Below, piece by piece: positions 1-11,719 of a stretch of DNA of 64,000 bases. The DNA is taken from positions 1,067,786 to 1,131,785 of the forward strand of contig RPFO01000034.1 of NCBI GenBank assembly GCA_009746045.1. Direction: 5' to 3'. The notes beneath the pieces are model-generated. The model saw nothing but the letters and a program-made list of their open reading frames with translations. It was not told the DNA's origin and did not search any database. The stretch comes from Mesostigma viride. Taxonomy: Eukaryota; Streptophyta; Mesostigmatophyceae; Mesostigmatales; Mesostigmataceae. Every line of letters starts with the position of its first letter. Within the stretch, counting starts at the first letter, position 1. The position numbers and the translations under genes are program-made.

Positions 1-236
1 CCCTGGCCGCTTTCAATCGGCTGTCCACTTTGTAACAATAGTGGTCCTGGCCGGTTCCCCAACGTTATCGCGAGCCAACTTGCGAAGCCGTAGCTGGGGA
101 TTCATAAAAGATAACCATCTTTAAACAGGCTTGGCATCCAAGCGGATACCATTAAGTTGTAACCTGAGACAAGATTCCTGCTACAAAGTCAAGTTGGTTG
201 TAGAAAAAGTCAGGCGACCTTCACTGGGAAGGAGCA

Positions 237-3200
237 ATGGACTTGCTGGTGGACTCCAATATCCTTGCGAGGTACGTTTCTTTCTGCTGCACTGAGCCGT
301 CAGTTCCCATGTTAGGAATCATGCTGTGGAGCATTTGCGGAGTTTGTCTTCCATAGTCCTGTTGCGGCAATGCAGGTCCATCTTCCTTGGTCTCGGAAGA
401 ATCTGGGTGTGCTTTTTTGTATGGTTGTATACCTGCCTTCCGTGCGCTTAGTCCCTATGAGTCACGTCCATCAGAGCACTCACGGTATGTGGGACCTGAT
501 GGAGGAATGACATGTACGGAGGGAATGCTGGCATCAAACAACTCTTTTTTTGCCATGTCGCCAGTATCAGCATGCCCCATGGAAAATCGTGCCACTGAGC
601 TAGGCAGGCTTGTTTATATGAACCTGCTGTCTGCATTCAGGGTTGGCAACCCACGCAGCCTACCACTCGAGCTAACTTTGCCGTGGGAATTGTGGGCTGG
701 TCTGTCGCGCACCACTTGCCAGCACCTGGGTTGGTTTCTGATGCTGCTTCCAGGCGCGCTTGCATCCCCTAGCAGGCATCTGCTGCACAACCAGCATCCC
801 TTGTGCTAGTGGCCACTGGGGCGGAGGGAAACTAGAACAGTGCATCCATGCGGACGCACGCAACCGTATCAGTGGTGTTGCTGCAGCACAGGTTGTGGGT
901 GGGATCCATTTCTACCATCTCATGCTGCCACTCCGCAATGACCCGTTTTGAATTTTTGAATCATCGCCTGCCTGGCCATTCATTTTGGACGCAGGCACGA
1001 GCGCCAGCTCACCCAGGAGGTGACGGGTTCCCGCCATGCCAGCGCGGTGGAGCTCCCTGTGTATGCGCCCTTCCTGGCAGCAATGGTTATGCTTCTGCCC
1101 GTCACGGTCTCGCTGTGGCTGGGGCTCAAGTGAGTGGTTCCTTAGCGAAGCGATAGTAGCATGTGCTCTTCCAGTTCATGGCCCAATCTTTGCAATAAGG
1201 TCTACAAGACACCACGTGTAGACCCCGAAAGCTGTTTAGCAGTACCTCCAGAGTTTTTGTTGAAGCTTGTAATCCGACCCACAGGCCACATATGGCTTGT
1301 GGTTTTGTGCCGTGAAGCACTAGCGAACGCAAATCGCTGGCATTCCGGTTGTGGATGGTTTCTATCTCATGCACATGCCAGGCCAAGGACAATATGGGTG
1401 ACCCAGCAGATACATTTAGGGGGATTGCTACCCCATCTTATCTGGTTGTACCCGTTCCGATGTCTTGCTAACTAGCCAGAGCCATACCTCAAGTATAAAG
1501 CACCATAAAAACCGGAGATGTTTGCACGTCCCAGAAGGTTGCTTTCGAGCTTTGCACTGCTTTCTCTCTCCACTCCTGCAAACTTGGTCGCTGAATTCTA
1601 TTGCCTCGCAAGGCAATCCCTCTTCGTAGGAGTGGTTGAATTTAACTTGTATCGGCCTGATGCATGCATGCATGCTATGGGAGGCTGTGAAAGCTCTTCA
1701 GGAAAGCGCCACCCTTGCAAGATTGTGCTTCTTTTTACTTTCTCTTTCTACGAACGGATGCCTGTGCCTACTGTCTTAAACGGCTACTATCTTCAGTACT
1801 ATCTTCAGCGGCTGCTATCTTAAACGGCTACCATCTTTTGTGCTATGTCAGCGCCTACTATCTTAACCGGCTATTATCTCCATTACTATCTTCAGCGCCT
1901 CACATCTTCTACGGCTACTATCTTCAGTACTATCTTTGGGGGGGGGGGGGGTAATGGGGGCGCATCGTTGGTCTTGAGCGTATTCTCACCGAGCCCTGCG
2001 TATGCCATATGAGAAACATCGTCGGTGTTTCCCGTGTTTCGATGGTTTAATCTGCCTCGAAATGCGTGGGGCTGTGCTGCGACCTTGAAACTGCACAATC
2101 ATGTTGCAACGGCGTCGCAGGCTGGAGCGGAGGATAATGCTGTCCAGCGCGCGGTGCATCCTCCAGCTCACCATGCTGGGCAGCATCCTCACACCGGTGG
2201 TATGTCCCAAAGACAACATCCGTATCATACTACAAGCGAATGCGGCAAGGGTAACTGTGCTAGTGTTTGGGCACCACCTGACTTAGACAGGAGTTTGGCG
2301 TTTCCTTGTCGTCTCGTTCTTTCAGGTGCGCAGCTGCTTGAAAGGACTTGCGCGCGTTGCCCTCTTCATGTGGGATGACCTGCTTATGTATGTTTTGGGC
2401 TTGAGATTTTGTCACGGGCCCCCATGAGCCTCGGGCCTCTTGGGGCTCATTTTTCTGGCATCTTGGCACTTGCCTATTCCGATGATTCAACATGCTCATT
2501 TAGATGCATGCCCTAGCCTTCAGATGTTTTCGTACTCATATAGTTTAGTTTTATTTTGTTTTAATACTAATTGCCACTGCCACTAAGCGTGGAACGCCCC
2601 ATGGCCCCCTCGCCATTTTCATTTGTCGTGGCCGATCGTCTTTGGTGACGCCGCCAGTTCAACGCGGAGGTCTTCTGGCCGGTGGCCGCCATGTCGCTCG
2701 TCATGATCCTGGTCGCCGTTGCGGAGGTGACGTCCCACCTCAAGCACAAGTACAAAGGGGTGGGCCGCCACGTGCTCTTCTCGGTGGCCGTCGGCGCGGG
2801 CAGCTCGCTCACCTTTGGCGTGGGCGTCGTCATCCGCCCCAACCCCCTCTGGAGCGCGCAGCACGTGGTGCCCATGCTCGGCATGGTGCTGGGCAACAGC
2901 ATATCCGCGGTGGCGCTCGGGCTGGGGTAAGCATTAATGCATGGGTCAACCAGGTGATCATGTTTAGAAGCAAACCCTCTGTTGGGAGGTCAAGTAAGCG
3001 TCAAGGGGCTAAGGTAAGCCTAAAGGTGAGAATCGGTTAGGGGGTGAAGCTTGTCTGCCTGGGCATGGAGGGGGCTAGGCTAGAGCCTTGCCGGTCGTGG
3101 CGCTGATACAGGAATACTCTTTAGCGCATCATAGTTGGTCAATTAGTAGACAAGTACTTTATAAAATGGTCCCATTTACTAGACATGGGCCCCTATTGGG

Positions 3201-5326
3201 AGCTCACATAAGCCCAAGGTGCAGCGGTAGGCATAAGGGTGACCACAATGCGCAAAGCTCGTTCATGCAGGCATGAGACTGGGCAGGACACTGTCACTCG
3301 AAGTACTGTGACTGGGGTACGCATAGAGGTGATGTTCTGTCGCGGCTTTGAGATGGCGTGAAGTGGACATGGTCACATGGTCACAGAGAAGGCTGGGTCG
3401 TACCAATAGCTGTACCCGACCTTTATGACACCCGCCTCTGCTGCTGTGAAGATCTTCATTGTGCTGCGGTCACAGTTGCATGCATCTTTTGCTACTGCAT
3501 AGATCAATTTGTGTCTAAATAGTAGTACCTGATCATGTTGATTGCTTCATCTTGCACACCATGGCATGCCGCAGGGCCACTATGAAGCCATGTGCTTCCA
3601 GAATATCCCTCGCTTATACTGTGCTTGTGCCACAATGATGTTTCTGGGCTTCCCTGACACTCCTCCATTGCCGTATCGGTTTACGCGCTGGCCCTCCCCA
3701 AGCCCTCTTGTGCCCCCCAAACCGCCCAGCGTAAGGAAGAGGTCCGATTCTGCCGTTACATTCCTCCCCGGGTGCTATCAACTTTTTGTCTGCTATCAAC
3801 TAATGGTCTGCTTTCAACTAATTGTCTGCTATCAACTTTTTGTCTGCTATCAACTAATGGTCTGCTATCAATTTTTTGTCAGCTATCAAGTAATGGTATG
3901 CTATCAACTAATGGTCTGCTGTCAACTAATGGTCTGCTATCAACTAATGGTCTGCTATCGACTAATGGTCTGCAATCAACTAACGGTCTGCTATCAACTA
4001 ATGGTCTTCTGTCAACTAATGGTCTGCTATCAACGCATCCACCCAGGGCCACGATGAAGTCCCTGGGCGACCGCGCTGAGCGTGACCGCGTGGAGTACAT
4101 GCTGGCGCGCGGGGCTACGCTGTGGGAGGCCCTGCGGCCCATGGTGGCGTCGGCGGTATTAAACGGCCTCACGCCGCTGCTCAACTCGATGGCCATCATG
4201 GGACTCGTGAGCATCCCTGGCATGATGACAGGGCAGATCCTTGCTGGGGGGGCTCCCACGCAGGCGTCCCGATACCAGGTGAGTGAATGGGCGGTCTCAT
4301 GCTCTCATCCGGCACATTGCGGTCTGGAGTACTGCTATACTGTATTCTTGTATCCTCATACTTAAATCCTGTATACTTTCATCCGGTACATGGCTACGAT
4401 ATTGTCACGAGGTGTGTGTTGTGCCTCCACATGCCCGACACGTATCTGGTGTCTGGGTAGCCAGTAGTGTACTGCATCGCCATGCAGTGTTACTTGTCCA
4501 GGGAAGCACGATGCTGCTATGTGGGTGTGCACATATCTTATCTCTCATCGGTGATGTTTTCATGTGGTGAACTGCGGTGCTTCCCTGGATAAATGATACC
4601 TGCGGCGCTTCCCTGGATAAATGATACCTGCGGTGCTTCCTGGTGGGTGTGCATCATGCTGTGTTTCCACTGTGTGAGACGCAGCACTACCAGGTGGCAC
4701 CGCCCAGCAGCCTGCCTCTTGAATCGTTTGCTCACTTCACATCCACTAGGCATCACGCCCATGATGTGTGTGTCCTGTTACCTGTTTGAACTGGCAGATC
4801 CCGGGCAAAGATGCCCTCGTGTTGCGCTGGCAGCATTGGAATGATTAATTTACACATAGACTGCGTCACATAATGATCGGCGAACCCTGAGCATCATTGC
4901 CTCGCTGAGCTTTATCATTTACGATCGCAGGTAGTCGAAACGCAATGTTGAATGACGGCATTTGATTTCGTCAACAATCTTGCGTGTAGGATGGAGACTG
5001 TTCGGTGACATGACGCTATGCTTGAAGTCTCTAAATGGATAGTCGCTCTACTTGCGTGCGGTTGCTTTTTGTTTTCCTCCCCCTTTGTTTTCCTGCCATG
5101 GCCCCAGTCCATCATCATGTTCATGATATTCTGCAGCTCCATGATCACGCTCCTCCTCAGCATCTTCCTCTCCCTGCGGGCACTCACCGACTCGGAGCAG
5201 CGACTGCGGCCCGAGCGGCTTCAGCTGCAGCAGGGCAAGAGCACCTTTGTGTCTAAGATCACCGCTGTGATCGTCCCTGCGTGGGTCAAGGATAAGCTTA
5301 GTGCATGCAACAGTTGCTTCCGCTAA
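237..5326 (+). CDS. FetB/ALS3 (STAR2)-type ABC transporter permease, six exons
   Basis: Membrane half of a two-part ABC exporter of the UPF0014 family (bacterial FetB, iron export; plant ALS3/STAR2, aluminium tolerance). Proposed exons: 237-271, 995-1129, 2121-2199, 2658-2926, 4047-4278, 5108-5326. Every junction is GT-AG, all phases agree, and the total is 969 nt (322 aa). Exons 2-3 give a membrane segment followed by LERRIMLSSARCILQLTMLG. Exon 4 holds two hydrophobic stretches and ends in MLGMVLGNSISAVALGLG. Exon 5 carries the family core: LARGAT near residue 190, then NGLTPLLNSM and GLVSIPGMMTGQILAGG. Exon 6 gives the last membrane helix and a basic tail. Bacterial and plant relatives are about 260-280 aa, so the N-terminus and tail are somewhat long. 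The start in exon 1 (MDLLVDSNILAR) rests on context and phase only. Its likely ATPase partner is the convergent gene at 14708-19422. Substrate cannot be read from sequence. Confidence 0.88.
1765..1942 (+). repeat. Degenerate CTACTATCTTCAG-type tandem repeat in intron 2 of the permease gene
   Basis: About ten imperfect copies of a pyrimidine-rich unit (ctactatcttcag / ggctactatcttaaac) end in a run of G. They lie inside the 1130-2120 intron, about 180 bp upstream of the exon 3 acceptor. Not coding. Confidence 0.7.
3775..4034 (+). repeat. 18-bp minisatellite abutting an intron acceptor
   Basis: About 14 copies of CTATCAACTAATGGTCTG with few substitutions end 12 bp before the AG at 4045-4046 that opens exon 5 of the permease gene. 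Each unit contains CTAAT, which resembles an intron branch point. The 18-bp period keeps several frames open, so the long open reading through it is not evidence of coding. Confidence 0.85.
4560..4655 (+). repeat. Short tandem repeat in intron 5 of the permease gene
   Basis: Three copies of a roughly 27-bp unit containing ctgcggtgcttccctgg, the last one diverged, in the 4279-5107 intron. No function suggested. Confidence 0.6.
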
Positions 5327-6195
5327 ATTGCTCATAAGCTTAGTGAGCAGCTTTATGAGCTATTCAAAGGGTCATCATTCGAAAGAGCCAGCTGCAGTCT
5401 CGTTGGTGAAGTGTGCGCACATCCCGTCAGACCAGTTTGATGGTTTCACGTGCATGCCTTCGCGTAGGAACATGTACGGGACTCACAATAACATGTAGGA
5501 CATGGGGGGCTTACTATTTACTGGCAACATGTCTCACTTGATGTTACATGCAGGCGCACCCAAGCCTGCGACCTCCAAGGTGCACACTACCATGCAGGCA
5601 TTGTCAGTCTCCTGTAGCTGGCAGGTGTATCCCCCTTTAGGGATCCAACCAAACTATACATGGCTGCCCCCACACACACGTACATTAGTGACCGCGCCAA
5701 TTATTCCTGGACGATGGCGTTGCAATGTCGTGTATAAGGACTAGAGTAGTTGTCTGGTCGATGGGAAAGGCGCGCCAAGGCCGCGGCCAAATCCAAGCTG
5801 CATGCATAGCTGTCTGTAGGATCGAGGACCTGACTTTTAATGGATGGATGACAGTGAAAAGAAGGGGGGCTGACCGGTTGGATGGACGCATACATGGATC
5901 ATCACACAAACTGGGCTTGATTAGCCTAGCTGTTATGTGCGTATGCTCAGGCTGGAGTACAAGCCACCGCTATGCTGCGCATTGTTGCATACCCCCATTG
6001 TAAGTGCGTTGGTTATATAGCTAGGGCTGCTACTTTGGTGGTGAAAGGATTGTGAACACCCCCTCCCAGCCGGCTTACGATCCCACACGTATATGCTTTG
6101 TCATTAGTGGATTGAATCCCCACCCCACTGACTGTCCTCGCTCTTAAGCTCTATGATGAGGGTTCACCACCTCGGCACGTACCCCATCTGGCACC
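5327..6195. other. Intergenic DNA without a recognised gene
   Basis: Follows the permease stop codon. It would hold the permease 3' UTR. No conserved protein, RNA gene or clear repeat seen. Confidence 0.5.
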
Positions 6196-6204
6196 ATATG
6201 CACC

Positions 6205-6372
6205 AGGTCATGCCCTTTGCAGAAAGGGGTCTGGCAAGGATGTGCGCTCTCGTCGTACCTGTGCATCATCGACTACGTCATGACCCAGGTGGCCCGCAAG
6301 CGCTTTGTTAGCTGATTGTGGGCGAGGACCTGGGCGTGCTCATCAAGAATGTGAAAGCGCATGGTGGTGCAT
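6205..6372 (+). pseudogene. Reverse transcriptase fragment (LINE relic)
   Basis: Translation gives GVWQGCALSSYL, then IIDYVM, then ARKRFVS and a stop, with KNVKAHGG further on. This matches the same stretch of the LINE RT at 17211-18554 (GVWQGCVLSPYL, IIVVDHVM, LNVKEHGG). Only about 50 codons survive, with a stop and small gaps. It is a dead shard of the same family. Confidence 0.75.
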
Positions 6373-6462
6373 GATCGACGAGGTTGGCTCCCGGACTGTT
6401 GGTTAATCACTTTAGAGCTTTTGTTGTTACTAGTGCCATTGTTTTCCCCCAGTGCAGGGACT

Positions 6463-6560
6463 AATTAATTAATTAATTTAATACGTGCTCCCGTTTGGGA
6501 GTCGCGGAGAACAGAAGTGCTTTTTATCCCTGAGTGTGCACAACGGATAGGGGGGCAGAG
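6463..6560 (-). mobile_element. LINE 3' end fragment (CTCC-hairpin type) with AATT tail
   Basis: Read on the minus strand, GTGCACACTCAGGGAT is followed by AAAGCACTTCTGTTCT, then CTCCCAAACGGGAG and an AATT-rich tail. The same block occurs at 36660-36690, 45770-45885, 53635-53702 and 54770-54900. It is a LINE or SINE 3' terminus severed from its body. Confidence 0.65.
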
Positions 6561-6779
6561 AACCCCCCCTTCCCTCATGCACGCCACAGGCATGCCCGTG
6601 CATGCAGGGTGGTCAATCAGACCCGTCTACTAAACGATCCGGGGCATCCCCTGTGGGTGCAATACGTCCTGTGTGAGCATTGAATTGCATTGTGCACAGT
6701 GCAGGGATGCTACGTGTAATTATTGATGTTTACAAGGAATTTAATTAATTAGTTAGTTTTTTATGTGTAGGAGGAATGA

Positions 6780-8738
6780 ATGATCTTTCTGCATTTGGAC
6801 GGCCCCGGACTCCATTGGGACGACCCCGAAAGCTAAATTAACGCGGTCTGGAAAAGGAGCTTTCCGGCTCCCAGCCCAACCCAATCGCCATTGTTCTCGC
6901 CCAGTCATCGATCTGGATTACCCACAAACCGATCGCCAGCAGAATCGCACGTTCGGCTAGCTGCAATCCTTCAAAGTCGACGACCACGACTGGACCAACA
7001 TGGCCCCGGCAAGTGCCATGCACTGCCTCTTCTACGGGGACTACGCCTCGCTTTACGATCTGTGCCTCCATCTCCACAGCATCAACCGCCTCATCCATCC
7101 GGACGGCACCTGGTTTAACCCCAGCTCGTTGTTCGGTTGCGCACGGCCCCACCTCCAACACATCATTCTTTGCTCCCTCCTCATGCGCTCTGATGGCGAC
7201 ATCTAGGCTCCTCGATCCGTCTCCGTACCCCAATTCCGCTCCGCCTCCTTAAGGAAGCCCTCGCACAGCATGTGACTCCCCTCGCTGCAGATGTGGCAGC
7301 AATGGGAGGCACGATGGCTACTGAGCTACCTCACCTTTCCACCCTCCTCACCTCCACCTCCACCCTCCTCGCCTCCACCTCCACCGCCACCACCGCATCC
7401 ACTGCCGCCATCACCGCCCAGCTCCTTGACATCGACAAGCGCCTCCACGACAACGCCATCGCCATTGGGTGCCTGCAAAACGTAACCGCAGGCCTCACCG
7501 CCTGGGCGGTGAAGGATATTGCCGCCCGGCCAGCACCTGCTGGCCCACCCGACGATGCTCCTCCCACGGCCAGACCTGGGCGGAAACTGCTGAAGCACCC
7601 CACCATGCACCTCCACCGCCTCCACCATCGCAGCACAGCTCACACAACAAACGCTCGACCTCCACAAGGAGGTCGACATCACCAAGCGCAGCCATAATGT
7701 CATCGTCAAGCACTTCGACCATATGCAGCCGGCAGGTGAGGACTCCGAGTCTCTTCTCATAGCGTTTAAGCGCGACATTCTTACCCCCATGCAACTCACT
7801 GCATGGTGAGCTGCATGCGGATGTCGGCTGTCCGCCTTCCCCGCGCGCGGGGCAAGTCTGGCCCGGCTTCCGTGCTCCTCACCTTTGATTACATGACGGA
7901 TAAGCTGTTGTTTCTTAAATGCCACAAGAAGCTCACGAGGACTTCCTACACGCTGGATGACGACTTGACCCTGGCGCAGCAACAACCGCGACATGCAGGA
8001 GCTATGGCCGACCTACCTCCAGCTCCGGCGGACCGCAGCAGGGGAGCCGGTATACTGGAGGGGGGCGGTCCGATCCACATCGACCACAAGCCTTGGCAGG
8101 CGCCCCCTGCCACCCCAGCAAACCCAGCTTAGGGAATATATAGTAGCAGCGCGATGTTGCTGTGTGTCGTAGTTTTGTGATGTAGTTAGTTGTACCTTGT
8201 GCAGCTGGCGTGATCCTTGGATGTCCGTGTCAGATTCCTATTAATTTCTTCAGGGTTCTTCTCCTTTTCGGTTTTTTCCTTATGTTGCATGCCCATCTCA
8301 CCGAGGTCCGTAATCTATCATTCTCAATGAATATATAGTGAGTAGTGTAGACTAGTCAGGCTTAGCTTAGCACGTGGCCCACGCCTACGCGCATGTGCCT
8401 ATGATGGGGCTGGAGCCCCACGGATGATTCAGTAGCCATTAGCCCTCAGGCCTGTGCAGAGAGCTACTCTCTGCTGAGATGCCATGCTCTATAGTAGCCG
8501 GCCATTGTTTAGCCATGCATGATGATCTTCCACCCTATGTCCGCACCTTAGCTGCTGGAATACATAGTGGTGCATGCAGGTGCCCTTCAGTGCACCCAGA
8601 GCATGCAGGGGTAGTTTACACCCTACCCTTGCAGGAAGTAGCCCAGAATGTCAGTATTAAAAGCCATATGCCCCTTCTCAGGGATATGTGCTACATGTAC
8701 TCCCAACGGATATATGTTCCAAACTTCCAATTAATTCG
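6780..8738 (+). pseudogene. L1-ORF1-like protein gene relic with LINE 3' UTR
   Basis: Broken copy of the ORF1-type protein found better preserved at 59946-61359. The N-terminal match is at about 7000-7120 (LFYGDYASLYDLC). The Ala/Thr-rich middle is at 7272-7500 (TPLAADVAAMGGTMATELP), and the C-terminal domain is at 7830-8130 with TLDDDLTLAQQQ. Frameshifts separate the blocks. From 8135 the non-coding 3' UTR continues through CTTCTCAGGGATATGTGCTA to ACTCCCAACGGA near 8720. In L1 elements ORF1p is an RNA-binding chaperone; assignment here rests on the layout (coiled-coil-like region, RRM-like block, small basic C-terminal domain) and is inferred. Confidence 0.65.
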
Positions 8739-8999
8739 CCAACAGCATCGCCCGAGCCTGGGCAAGAAACCCGGCCATGACCAGAGATCGATCGATGGAT
8801 TCGCTTTTACCCCGGCCATGCAAACTTTTCCTTATACCGGCCACGCATCGGCAACATTTGTCTGTCCCCGGAACAGGTCGACCAGGTCGATCCTCCGGTA
8901 CTTGGTTCACGCAGGAGCGCAAGATTATTATTCTTGACGGAAAGGCTTTAAATCAATCGATCATGATGACGATAACGAGGTGACGATTCTCCTCAACCA

Positions 9000-9770
9000 C
9001 TCGACAGGGGCCGGCGCTGAGTCCGGGGCATGACGATCCTTACCAGCCACTTTGATCCAGCTCAGTGAAGCAGCCCTCATTGCTGCGCTACGCAACCCAG
9101 CCCCCGCGCCTGAAGCCACACCCACTCCCTCCCTCAGCAAGGATGACATCCGCGCAGTGCTGCATGGAGGAGCACCGGTGACCGTCTGGCCGCTGCCGCC
9201 GAACGAGAAGCTTCGACCTCGCTGACCACCTCGCTCAACACGGTGGAGACCCGGGTCTCCGGCCAATGCGGAAACCATGCAAGGGCGCCCACAACAAGCT
9301 TCAACCCCAGCTCACCGACTGATGTATGTACAACAGGCCACGGCGCTGCAGACCGCGGCGTGCCGGCTTCAGAGGCGCATGCCACTCTTGTTTCTCGCCT
9401 ACATCATCTGGAGGGCAAGTGCACTGAGCCCATGCAAGCTCGTCAAGAAGCTCGACGCCATCACCGCCAAAAACGTCAGGGGGCTGGCCGTGCAGCTAGG
9501 TCCCAGAGATTGCAGCGCAGTCGGCCACCATCGCTGCCCACGGCCCACCCGGCCAGCAGATGGCATGCAGCATCTCGCAGCACTCCTACGCGGACATACC
9601 AACTGCGGTCAGCGACCACCTCCACACGGATGTCATTGATCGCCACCAAGCTGCAGGAGATGGAAGCCCAACGCCAAGCCGAGGCGCGCGAGGACACCGG
9701 CCGCCGGCGCACGCCGCCAATGCTGGCGGAGTGGTGCTGCGTCGTTTCGAGCTAGCAGCAGCCCGGGGAG
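9000..9770 (+). pseudogene. Second ORF1-like LINE protein relic
   Basis: Frameshifted coding debris related to 41236-42004 plus 43474-43680. Shared landmarks are SLSKDDIR, a CTCAACACGGTGGAG block (LNTVE, coiled-coil-like), and a KLQEMEAQRQAEAREDTGRR stretch. No intact frame exceeds about 170 codons. It ends where the reverse transcriptase frame of the next entry begins. Confidence 0.55.
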
Positions 9771-9772
9771 AC

Positions 9773-10405
9773 GGTCAGTTCTCTAGATTTAGGCCGAGCT
9801 CGATCATGCAGTCATCAGTACATAGCAAGGAGAATCTCATTGCCTCAAACGATGATGTTCTCATCAGGCGTTTTATCCATACATGTCGATACATTGATGA
9901 TGTCATCGCTTTCGACAACCCTGATTTCGCAACCCATTTGTATATCACCGCTGGTCTGCCTGGCATCTACCCGCAAGCGTCCCTCACATTAAAGCTCACG
10001 TCGGAGGATACTCATTGCAATTACCTCGATCTTAACATTACCCATAACAAGAAGGGCTGGCGTACGGCTATCTATGATAAGCGCAAGGATCCTAAATACC
10101 AGCAAATTCCTTTTATTCGTTACCCCGATATTCACAGTCTCCTTTCCCACACAGCGAAATATGGTGTTGTTCTTTCTCAGTTACATCGTTTTTCCCGTCT
10201 TTGTTCTTATCGTGTTGATTTCATCACGACTCTTGTTGAACTCTTGCAGCGTTTATTGGTCAAAGACTATGACCGAGCCATTATGCTCCGTCAAGTCCGA
10301 TGTTTTTTGCAACGTCACCCACATCTGTTCGGTGCTGCCCCTTGGCACAAGCTCTACAAACAGGTCGTGGACCGGCTGGATCGCATAGTATCTCCGCACA
10401 TCTGA
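9773..10405 (+). CDS. Reverse transcriptase fragment with YIDD motif (class uncertain)
   Basis: An open stretch of about 210 codons to a stop at 10403-10405. It contains CRYIDDVIAFDNP (RT catalytic box), then SLTLKLTSEDTHCNYLDLNI, TAIYDKRKDPKY, PFIRYPDI and YGVVLSQLHRFSRLCSYRVDF. This arrangement resembles the palm and thumb of a group of eukaryotic RTs close to Penelope-like elements and differs from both LINE RTs in the window. The fingers region upstream is missing; the frame runs back without a stop into ORF1-like debris. Codon use is AT-richer than the neighbouring LINE ORFs, suggesting a different origin. Probably a truncated retroelement. Confidence 0.6.
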   Translation, partial: GQFSRFRPSSIMQSSVHSKENLIASNDDVLIRRFIHTCRYIDDVIAFDNPDFATHLYITAGLPGIYPQASLTLKLTSEDTHCNYLDLNITHNKKGWRTAIYDKRKDPKYQQIPFIRYPDIHSLLSHTAKYGVVLSQLHRFSRLCSYRVDFITTLVELLQRLLVKDYDRAIMLRQVRCFLQRHPHLFGAAPWHKLYKQVVDRLDRIVSPHI

Positions 10406-10849
10406 ACCCTGTGATGCCAGATCTCCTTTGCGGCCGTTCCGAGCTTGGCACTGGATTCGTTGTCCACATCGTCGCGTCGCTGCCGCAACACGATGTTTTC
10501 TGGCATCCGCGGGCTTTTGGTTCCCGCCGCACATTTGAAAGTGCTGTCCTCCGGCTTTTTGCCTTTGCACCGTGTGCAGTTCTTGGACGTTTGGAATCAT
10601 GGCATGGCTAACGTGATGACTGACTAGCTAGACCTTTTCAGTGGTTTTCCATTTGCGGGTATTTCCTCGTAAATGGTGGGAGAGCGATCGCAGCAATGGT
10701 GCTCACCACTAGACACTCCCGGCCAGTTAGGCTAGAAACACACGCCCTGATCAAGCATGCTGTTTCCGGCCCCACCGTCTAGGTCATCTAGTCGCTCCAC
10801 ACGTAAGCCAGCCATAATTTCAATGCACAAGGATACACATTTCCATCAC

Positions 10850-10975
10850 CATTCATCTTCATCATCCTGAACGACTCGAAAACGCGGAAAAGATAACGGC
10901 AGGCTCGAGCTACCATGGTCCGGATTCTCCCGATTTCTGGCCTGCGCTGGTTGTCTCTTTGATAGCAAGCAGTGA
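10850..10975 (-). repeat. Copy of a dispersed ~50-120-bp repeat (GGAGACAACCAGCGCAGG motif)
   Basis: On the minus strand it contains GAGACAACCAGCGCAGG, then CCAGAAATCGGGAGAATCC and GGACCATGGTAGCTCGAGCC. The closest match is 39733-39830 on plus. Shorter copies sit at 22905-22955, 24600-24650, 55007-55062 and 58336-58372. Confidence 0.7.
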
Positions 10976-11214
10976 TAGGAAATACGTTTTGCAATACGGT
11001 AAATTCGCTGAATACGGAATACGGACGAAGATTTTGCCGTGTTGCGAAAATACATACCGGCGCAAAAATACGGACAATACGGTGCAGGCGCGCTTTTGCG
11101 GGCCGAAGGGCGCGCGTTTCGACCATGCAAGGTTTCGACGTTTCGCCAGACGGTCCCGGGCGCGCCAGACCACTTGCGGTCAACTTGTCATAGGCAAAAG
11201 CTTAGTTAGTAATT

Positions 11215-11706
11215 CTACCATCTTATCGAATGCAGGGCACCTAGCTCGCACCTATTGCTCTCAAGGATGAAGGATCCCACAACAAGCTCCATGCCCATAC
11301 ACAAATGTGCACACACATTCATTATCGGCAAAATGCACCACTGCCATGAACAGTCTCGGCAATGAGCAGCTGATACAGCTCGTCGATAGGAACCATGCAG
11401 CCACTTCGAGATCTGTTGGCCTTTGTCGACAGGAACCGAGGATGGGGCAGCCGAAGGCCTTCCCATCGCCGCCACCGCCCTGTAAAAAGCGTGCTGCTTC
11501 TTGGCGTCCGCCTTCCCCGTGTTGTTCTTGGCGATCCTGAGAAACTTATCCCGTAACCCCTTGGCCGCGATCCCTCCATTTGAGATGCGCCGGCAAAGAG
11601 TGCTAAAACGGCTCGAGAGACGCTGCTGACTGCCCCAGCCTTGGAGTGTAAGCTCTTGTTGCAGAATGCGCAGTACAGCTTCGGTACTCACAGAGACCTC
11701 TTTCAT
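11215..11706 (-). CDS. Unrecognised ORF, 163 aa
   Basis: Open frame whose first 85 residues look protein-like: a helical N-terminus, then RISNGGIAAKGLRDKF and KNNTGKADAKKQHAFYRAV. The last 50 residues are Cys/Trp-rich and probably non-coding, so if real this may be an exon ending near 11450. No family recognised. It lies among LINE relics and could be a transposon product. Confidence 0.25.
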   Translation of the reverse strand: MKEVSVSTEAVLRILQQELTLQGWGSQQRLSSRFSTLCRRISNGGIAAKGLRDKFLRIAKNNTGKADAKKQHAFYRAVAAMGRPSAAPSSVPVDKGQQISKWLHGSYRRAVSAAHCRDCSWQWCILPIMNVCAHLCMGMELVVGSFILESNRCELGALHSIRW

Positions 11707-11719
11707 GGTAACAGAATCC

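Noticed and set aside
2260-2499. Minus-strand ORF over permease intron 3
   Set aside because: No motif, and it lies in an intron of a well-supported gene on the other strand.
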